The position numbers and the translations under genes were made by a program. A stretch of 64,000 nt of DNA from Wolfiporia cocos (Eukaryota; Basidiomycota; Agaricomycetes; Polyporales; Phaeolaceae), in the NCBI GenBank assembly GCA_029448655.1, contig JACCLO010000005.1, forward strand, positions 2,604,001-2,668,000. The letters run 5' to 3'. Positions 58,545 through 64,000 of the stretch are shown one piece after another. Numbering within the stretch: the first letter of the stretch is position 1; every line of letters starts with the position of its first letter. The notes beneath the pieces were generated by a model that saw only the letters and a list, made by a program, of their open reading frames with translations, ran no database searches and was not told where the DNA came from.

Positions 58545-60422
58545 TCACTGAGGTACAGGCGTGGTCGACGGCGTGTGGAAGGTATCTGTGTGATAGTCGG
58601 ACGTGGCGAGGCTGTGGATGTCAGAGTTCTGATCATATGCTGCATCATCATGTTCTGCCCTGGATGTGATGTGTCCGTTCAGGAACAGCAGAGTGGGCAT
58701 AGGGTCTGGCTCTTGCAAGGGTTTGGTGCTCGTCTTCGGAGTCGTCATGGTGCTCCGGCTCGGTGACTGCGACACACTCAGGTCGGAGTCCACGTCGGGC
58801 AACGTCACACTCACGTCGTCGTCGTTGTGCGGAGTCGCAGGGGGTGTCTGTGCGTCGTCCGTGCTGCTGGAAGAGTCGATCTCCGACGCCGGCGGCAGCA
58901 CGTTAATCGGCGACCCGCGCACTTCCTCCTGCGAGGACTTGCCATCTCCGTCCAGGCTCGTGTCGTCGCCACCCTCCGTCTCTTCTCCGTTCCCATCAGT
59001 CTCTTCGTCATGATCCACGCTCTGATCGCCGTGATCGACGCTGAGCCCGCCCGTCCTGTAGCTCCCGGTCCACATGGTGTTCCTATCCCGGAGCCCGCCC
59101 GGCGACTGGCCGGTCAGCACGACGCTCGCGCTCGCGCTCCACTTGCTCGCCTCGCTCTCCCAGCTGCAGCGCCGCGAGCTGCGCGGGCGCAGAGCGCGCA
59201 CGGACGCGTCGACGTCGTGGTAGTCCCGGTCCATGTCGCGCTCGCCCTCCATGTCGAGGCGCTCGTCGTCCATCTCGCCGAGGATGAACTGGCTCGTCGA
59301 GTCGCCGTGGCCCATGAGGTGGCTGAAGTGCGAGTTCGAGTCTTCCGCGAGCGACGCGCGCCCCGAGAGCGCGAGCGCGGCGACGCCGATGCGCGCGCCG
59401 GGCATCCCGAACGCAGACGACGCGAGCGTGAGCACGGACGCGTCGTCCTCGGGCGGCGATGACGGGCGCGGGTTATTCCGCGGGTGGTGCGCCGTGTGCT
59501 GGGGGGCCTGCAGCGTGTATGATTGGATCTGCGCGCGGCTGCCCGCGCGAAGCGAGTTGCCAGAGGGAGTGCGCGACGGAGCCGTGCCTGGCGACGGGGG
59601 AGGGAGGGTGAAGGTGATCGAGCCGCCAGCCGAGGGCCCACGAGCGTGAGCCTGCAGGCGATGGGCGGTGGTGGTTGGCGTCGGGGGTGCCTGGGCGATG
59701 TGCGCCATGCCTCCGTTCAGGTCCACGCTCAGCACGGTTGTGGGTTTGGTACTAGCGGTCATGCTCCTGAATGTGTGCGGATTGGAGAGATAGGAGGAAG
59801 ACGAATGGGAAAGAGAAGGAGAGGGTGGCGAGCTGGGCGGGAGCGGCCTCAACGACGCATCCTCGTCTGCCTCGTAGTGGCTCGTGGGCGACCACAAAGA
59901 GTCGGGTCCGAGGGACGAACGACGGCCATCTTCCGAGACGCTGTCGGGGTCGGTCATACTCCCTGTAACGCTGAAACTGTCATACGACGTTGGCTTGCGG
60001 GAAGGCAGCGTTGCGCCTTTGCGCGTGCTCTTCGACTCGGACTTGCTCCTCGTTCTCGTCGAGATGGGTGGCGCCGTTGGGACCGACAACCTGCGGGACT
60101 TGTCCTGCACACTGGGAGTCCGTGTGCCCTTGCGCTGCATGCGTATGTTCTCGGTCTCAGAAGCCCGTCTGGAGCGGACGGTGCCTGCGAGCTTGCGTTG
60201 GAACCAGTTGAATATAGGCTTACTGGAGCGACGCGGTAGTTTCTTCATCTGCGGCTGCGCCTCCGCGTCGGCATCCGCAGGGAGGGGCACAGCAACATCC
60301 TTCTTCGACTTTGATGCCTGGGTCGCAGGCAGTAGCTGTTTCTTCTGGGATTGCGGCTTTGCATCTGGCGCTGGATCTGGCTTCATGGCGATTGGTTGCG
60401 GGGTCGACAATGCGCCAGGCAT
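58545..60422 (-). CDS. intronless 625-aa Ser/Pro-rich protein of unknown function
   Basis: A single uninterrupted frame with ATG at 60422 (MPGALSTPQPIAMKPDP). The protein is disordered and highly charged, but has compact blocks that look conserved: PIFNWFQRKLAGTVRSRRAS near residue 70; SSYLSNPHTFRSMTAS then TTVLSVDLNGGMAHIAQAPP near 220-250; ASVLTLASSAFGMPGARIGV then SHFSHLMGHGDSTSQFILG near 340-390. The C-terminal third is acidic (GEETEGGDDTSLDGDGKSSQ) with many SP/TP sites. No enzyme motif, membrane span or signal peptide. Lack of introns over 1.9 kb is unusual here. I know of no function and do not assign one. Confidence 0.85.
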   Translation of the reverse strand: MPGALSTPQPIAMKPDPAPDAKPQSQKKQLLPATQASKSKKDVAVPLPADADAEAQPQMKKLPRRSSKPIFNWFQRKLAGTVRSRRASETENIRMQRKGTRTPSVQDKSRRLSVPTAPPISTRTRSKSESKSTRKGATLPSRKPTSYDSFSVTGSMTDPDSVSEDGRRSSLGPDSLWSPTSHYEADEDASLRPLPPSSPPSPSLSHSSSSYLSNPHTFRSMTASTKPTTVLSVDLNGGMAHIAQAPPTPTTTAHRLQAHARGPSAGGSITFTLPPPSPGTAPSRTPSGNSLRAGSRAQIQSYTLQAPQHTAHHPRNNPRPSSPPEDDASVLTLASSAFGMPGARIGVAALALSGRASLAEDSNSHFSHLMGHGDSTSQFILGEMDDERLDMEGERDMDRDYHDVDASVRALRPRSSRRCSWESEASKWSASASVVLTGQSPGGLRDRNTMWTGSYRTGGLSVDHGDQSVDHDEETDGNGEETEGGDDTSLDGDGKSSQEEVRGSPINVLPPASEIDSSSSTDDAQTPPATPHNDDDVSVTLPDVDSDLSVSQSPSRSTMTTPKTSTKPLQEPDPMPTLLFLNGHITSRAEHDDAAYDQNSDIHSLATSDYHTDTFHTPSTTPVPQ

Positions 60423-60848
60423 GGCTGCTTGGGTCGATGGTAGTGGTGGTTATAAGGAAAGGAGCGGGTGAGCGAGATAGAGAAAGGAGTGAAATGACGT
60501 TCAAGCTGCAGCGGCGGTGGGGATGCTGTCCAAGTGGGCTCGCATCTATGATTTTGTGCAACCGCCATAGGCTCGCGTGAACATGAATTCCCGCTCCGAC
60601 TTGCTAATTCTGCGTCCGCAGCTCGGTCTCTCGCTAGAACCCTTGTGCTCTGCTGAGAACGCACTGGTCTCACTGGCCTGTGCACCTCGCACGGGCGACG
60701 CACGCTGTTGTAACTGTAACCACTCCCGCACGGACCGTGATACGGACATGCTCCGAGGTTGCCATATGCGGCGCGTGGGAAGCGCGATCAGCACCATGCG
60801 CCCCCCACGCTCAGCAGCCGTGCGCGCAGATCCTCCCTTCCTCCGTCC
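60423..60848. promoter_or_regulatory. divergent promoter region, 625-aa orphan and DUF1640 gene
   Basis: 426 bp between two starts on opposite strands. It is GC-rich toward 60848. No convincing core element or open frame. Confidence 0.4.
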
Positions 60849-62168
60849 ATGATCCCGCGCAAGCTCCTCCGCCTCCGCCGCACGCTGCCGCCGAGGGACA
60901 TCCACTCGCGCCCGCCCCGCTTCGCTGCCCGCCCCGCCCCGCAGCCGCGCAGGGCGCACACGAGCCCGACCATCGCTGACCCGTCCCCGCGGGGCGCTGC
61001 GAACGCGCCGTCCGTCTCACTCGCCCACCCGCGGGATCCTGCGAACCACCCCGGGACAGCACCCGGCGCGGGTCAGAGCCCACCGCCTAGCCCACCGCCC
61101 CCAGAGCCCCCAGAGCCGAGCTCTCCCGCTGCTGCGACCCCTCCCCCGCCGCCCGCGGACGATGCACAGGTAGACGCGGGCTCCACCTCGGGTGTGCCCG
61201 TGCCTTCCCCGCCGCCTCCGTTCCCGCCCTCCCAGCACCACGATCCTTACATACCGGCTCCGTACAGCAACCCCCCCTTCCACACACACCACTTCTTCAC
61301 CGTGCTCGAGCGCGTCTTCCCGACGACGACTGCGCGCAGCCTCATGCGCGCGACGCGCGCCCTGCTCGTCGACCGTCTGGGCCGCGTGCGGCGGGAGGCG
61401 CTGACGGTCAAGGACCTGGAGAGTGTACGTCTTATTGCGCCATCGCGTGCTCACTCCTCGCCACGGCGGCCGATGCTGACCCGAGGTGCCGCGATGTAGC
61501 AAGCGTACCTATTCAAGGCAGCGCTCTCTGAGCTACGCACGGAGACGACGATATTGACTCGCAATGAGGCTGCGGCTGTGCGGTCGGCGACTGCGGCGCT
61601 CCGCCGCGAGGTGGATGCGGTCGATGCGCGGATGAAGGAGGATCTGGGCGCGCTCAAGCATGAGTACGTCCGCCCTCTCTCTTGCACGCGAACATCTGTT
61701 CGCGTCTCGCGGTCGTGCCTCACCCGTACTTGCATCCAGTGTCCAAATGGAACTGGATAGTCGGAAGAGCGAAGCCAGGGGCGAATTAAAGATGTTCGAT
61801 ATCCAAGTAGAGGTGGGTATCGGCTGTTTCTCGGGCACGCTCACCAGGGAACATTAACTCTACGCTGCACAGTCTGTTCTGAACAAGTCGCTCGTCGAGC
61901 TTTATGATCTGCGGACAGACATGGAGTCTATTCGGTGGGATAACTTGCGGAAGTCTGTTAGTGAGTACAATATTCGCTATTCAACCCCAATGTGGATCGT
62001 CTGATCCCATCACAAGTTGCGCTGAGCGCGTTTCTCGTCGTCATCGTACTGTCCATGGAACTGCTGGTATCACGCGAAGGACCTCTCAAGAAGAAGGTGC
62101 CATTACCTGTTATCGAAATCCGCCCACCAGAAGGCACCGAGAGTCAACCCAGCGTGTGGACCACATAA
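60849..62168 (+). CDS. DUF1640 mitochondrial inner membrane protein (Fmp32/MCUR1-like)
   Basis: Family members sit in the mitochondrial inner membrane and are linked to cytochrome oxidase assembly or calcium uniporter regulation. ATG at 60849 gives an Arg-rich presequence ([20 protein letters not shown]), followed by a long Pro-rich spacer of about 100 residues. The DUF1640 domain starts [20 protein letters not shown], then [20 protein letters not shown] and, after an intron ending at 61499, [21 protein letters not shown] coiled coil continues [40 protein letters not shown] and [20 protein letters not shown]. The final exon is a membrane span ([17 protein letters not shown]) and a short basic tail ending PSVWTT, stop 62166-62168. 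Five exons, about 350 residues. The proline-rich spacer is longer than in yeast Fmp32. Confidence 0.9.
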
Positions 62169-62433
62169 CAGAGCCGGCAGCCTTCGCAGGCGAAGGCTTC
62201 ATCCACCTTACGATCATCCACTCGCTTGCTAGCGGTAGAATGCGGACAGTCGGAAATCGGGTATCATGTGGCTGGCTCACCCCCGTTGCTGTGCTGTCGC
62301 GGTGCAAGAGTACATCGCGCTCTCGCATACATACACGATATCGTTACATTATCTATCCTAATCCTAGCATGACATGTCGCACATCGCACTTCATATACTC
62401 CCAATACGTACAAGGAACAATAATGCATTGTAT

Positions 62434-63115
62434 TTACCGCACCTCGAGCTTGCCAATCTCGTCCGCCAACGCATCCGCGCCCTCACTCGCCGATACGTCC
62501 GCATCCTCCTCCTTCTGCTTCTCCTTCTGCTTCGCCGGCGCGCCGTCCTTCGCCTCTTCCCGCGCCTCCTTGGCCGGCACAGGCGCCGCCTGCGCCTCCT
62601 CCTTCGCCTCCTCCTTCGCCCGCGCCTCGTCCTCGTCATCGTCCTCCCAACTGGCCTTCACCTTCGCCCACTCCGCCTGCTCGCGCTTCTCGCGCTTCTT
62701 CTGGCTCTTCTTCGCCGACTTGCTGAGCCCGCTGCCGGGCGGCGGGCCCGTCACGGGCTTCGGGGGCGGCGCCCAGCCGATGATGTGTCCCTTGGGCAGC
62801 TGGTTCGCGTCCATCTGCGCCTGCCGCGTCCCGCGGAAGCGCCGCACGTCCTCCTGCGGCGTGAAGCCCGGCCGGATCTTGATCTGCTTGCGGACGCTGG
62901 CGGGGCGGGCGTCAGGGGCGCGGCGGTGCGGCGAGAGGGCAGTGCGCAGGGGCGGCGCGGCGGGGGCGTGAACGGGGTGTACGGAGCGCGTGCAGCGAGG
63001 GGAGGACGTACGAGCCGTCTGGCCTGCGCGACTCGGGGATGACGCGCTCGAGCGTGCGCGGATCGACCGCGATGCCGGACGCGGTGGTATCTGGGATGAT
63101 GGCGGGCTTGGACAT
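62434..63115 (-). CDS. PYM1: PYM (partner of Y14-Mago), exon-junction-complex disassembly factor
   Basis: PYM binds Mago-Y14 and ribosomes and strips exon-junction complexes from spliced mRNA. Exon 1 (63012-63115) encodes MSKPAIIPDTTASGIAVDPR and TLERVIPESRRPDG. Exon 2 (62434-62896) continues SVRKQIKIRPGFTPQEDVRR, then FRGTRQAQMDANQLPKGHII and GWAPPPKP; the join is in frame and gives 188 residues. The first 40 residues are the Mago-binding (WIBG) domain, which is split by the intron. The rest is Lys/Glu/Ala-rich (KSAKKSQKKREKREQAEWAK) with an acidic end ADEIGKLEVR. The presence of PYM fits an intron-rich genome. Divergent from Gpn3 by 234 bp. Confidence 0.93.
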
Positions 63116-63349
63116 TGCGGCTGCGATTCAGAGCGGCAGTGTAGACTCGAGAGATGGGGAGGTGATCAGAGAAAGCGAGTGGCACAGTGAGTGGCTGCAG
63201 GCAACGAAAGATGGCCGCGGGCGTCTTGCGGATTGATGTGATGACTGCAGACGCCCACGCCACAGCATCACGATAGACGCGCATCGGTGCCTCGCTTTCG
63301 TCTTTGTCTTCAGGACCTGTACATTCGGCTGTGATCTCTACTTGTAAAA

Positions 63350-64000
63350 ATGCGTTACGCGGTGCTTGTGACAGGCCCCGCAGGTGCGGGAAAGTCGACG
63401 TTCTCCAATGCCCTCATTACGCACCTGCACACTGCAAAGCGAAGCGCACATCTGGTGAACCTCGATCCCGCCGCGGAGGCGGACTCGTTCGAATATGAGC
63501 CTGCTATAGATATCAAGGACTTGATTAGCCTCGAAGACGTCATGTCCGAGCTAGGCTACGGCCCGAATGGCGGGCTGGTATATTGCTTTGAGTGAGTGAG
63601 TGCATTTCTGACTTTCTTCGTGATCCGCGGAGGGTTCTGTGCGGTATCGGCTAAAATTACTCCGTTGTGTACTCAGAGGACTGTACTAACAGCTGCTAGG
63701 TACCTGTTGCAGAATATGGACTGGTTAGAGGAGGAGCTCGGTGGCTACGACGATGACTACCTGATCATCGACTGTCCTGGTATGCCTGCATTGCTGAATT
63801 GCAAAACTTATCATTAAGTGCCGTTGTCGTGCCAATAGGTCAGATAGAGCTCTATACACATCACCCGTTCCTTCCCAGCCTCGTCCGACAACTCAACCGT
63901 CTCGGTCTGCGCACATGTGCCGCGTACTTGATCGAGTCGCAATTTATGGAAGACAAGTACAAGTTCTTCAGGTAGGCCTCCCATACTGTCGGAAAAGTAC
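63350..64000 (+). CDS. GPN3: Gpn3 GTPase (partial, cut by window end)
   Basis: GPN-loop GTPases act with Gpn1 in assembly and nuclear import of RNA polymerase II. ATG at 63350 ([20 protein letters not shown]) carries the P-loop GPAGAGKST. It continues [40 protein letters not shown] and the family-defining GPN in [12 protein letters not shown]. An intron (donor 63592) leads to [20 protein letters not shown] and YLIIDCPG. Another joins [20 protein letters not shown] and [18 protein letters not shown], up to YKFF near 63969. The sequence is closest to Gpn3 rather than Gpn1 or Gpn2. The C-terminal third, with the TKxD-type guanine-specificity motif, lies beyond the window. Confidence 0.94.

Noticed and set aside
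62374..63042. 222-codon plus-strand Leu/Arg-rich frame
   Set aside because: It is an antisense shadow of the Lys/Glu-rich PYM tail (CTC/CTT codons opposite GAG/AAG).

Overview
The window looks like nuclear DNA of a filamentous basidiomycete, most likely an Agaricomycete. Coding sequence is cut by many introns of about 50-60 bp with GT...AG ends, genes are close-packed on both strands, and several families are typical of that group: two DUF6593 proteins, a GH128 glucanase, a bZIP-DUF3425 factor and Agaricomycete-style serine-rich orphans. There are no operons, prophage, CRISPR arrays or convincing tRNA/rRNA genes.

Layout, left to right. 1.7-6.3 kb (-): CLASP microtubule rescue factor. 7.2-9.3 kb (-): HSF-type transcription factor with a GC-rich 2.4 kb upstream region. 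11.7-14.8 kb (-): Fpk1/Nrc2-type AGC kinase whose last intron is about 520 bp. 14.8-20.7 kb: gene-poor block. 20.8-23.3 kb (+): DHA2-type MFS transporter. 23.6-24.5 kb: a small membrane protein divergent from mitochondrial ribosomal protein uS14m. 24.8-26.7 kb (-): bZIP-DUF3425 factor. 28.3-29.5 kb: DUF6593 gene convergent with RPB12. 30.3-31.3 kb (+): orphan. 31.7-34.6 kb (-): GPATCH11 and a two-RRM protein. 35.1-36.6 kb (+): secreted GH128 glucanase. 38.3-39.5 kb (+): AhpD-like protein. 39.8-40.6 kb (-): second DUF6593 gene. 41.8-44.7 kb: mitochondrial uL11 divergent from a secreted M28 aminopeptidase. 44.8-50.8 kb: two related WD40 genes arranged head to head. 51.0-51.6 kb (+): small Rcf2/HIG1-like membrane protein. 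51.7-54.6 kb (-): ingression protein Fic1/Inn1. 55.4-57.8 kb (-): GH125 (MUG157) mannosidase. 58.5-60.4 kb (-): intronless 625-aa orphan. 60.8-62.2 kb (+): DUF1640/Fmp32 mitochondrial protein. 62.4-63.1 kb (-): PYM. 63.35 kb to the edge (+): Gpn3 GTPase, cut by the window end.

Most genes are independent housekeeping loci. Themes that recur are cell division and the cell surface (CLASP, Fic1, flippase kinase, GH128, GH125), mitochondria (uS14m, uL11m, DUF1640, Rcf2-like) and RNA polymerase or mRNA metabolism (RPB12, Gpn3, PYM, RRM, GPATCH11). The most unusual structure is the head-to-head pair of WD40 paralogues. They share a 252-bp promoter region that carries two identical copies of a 10-mer containing the E-box CACGTG.

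Exon joins were worked out by hand from splice signals and reading-frame continuity. Where a start or end is exact, it rests on an ATG or stop codon read in the sequence. Family names come from recognised motifs, not from a database search.
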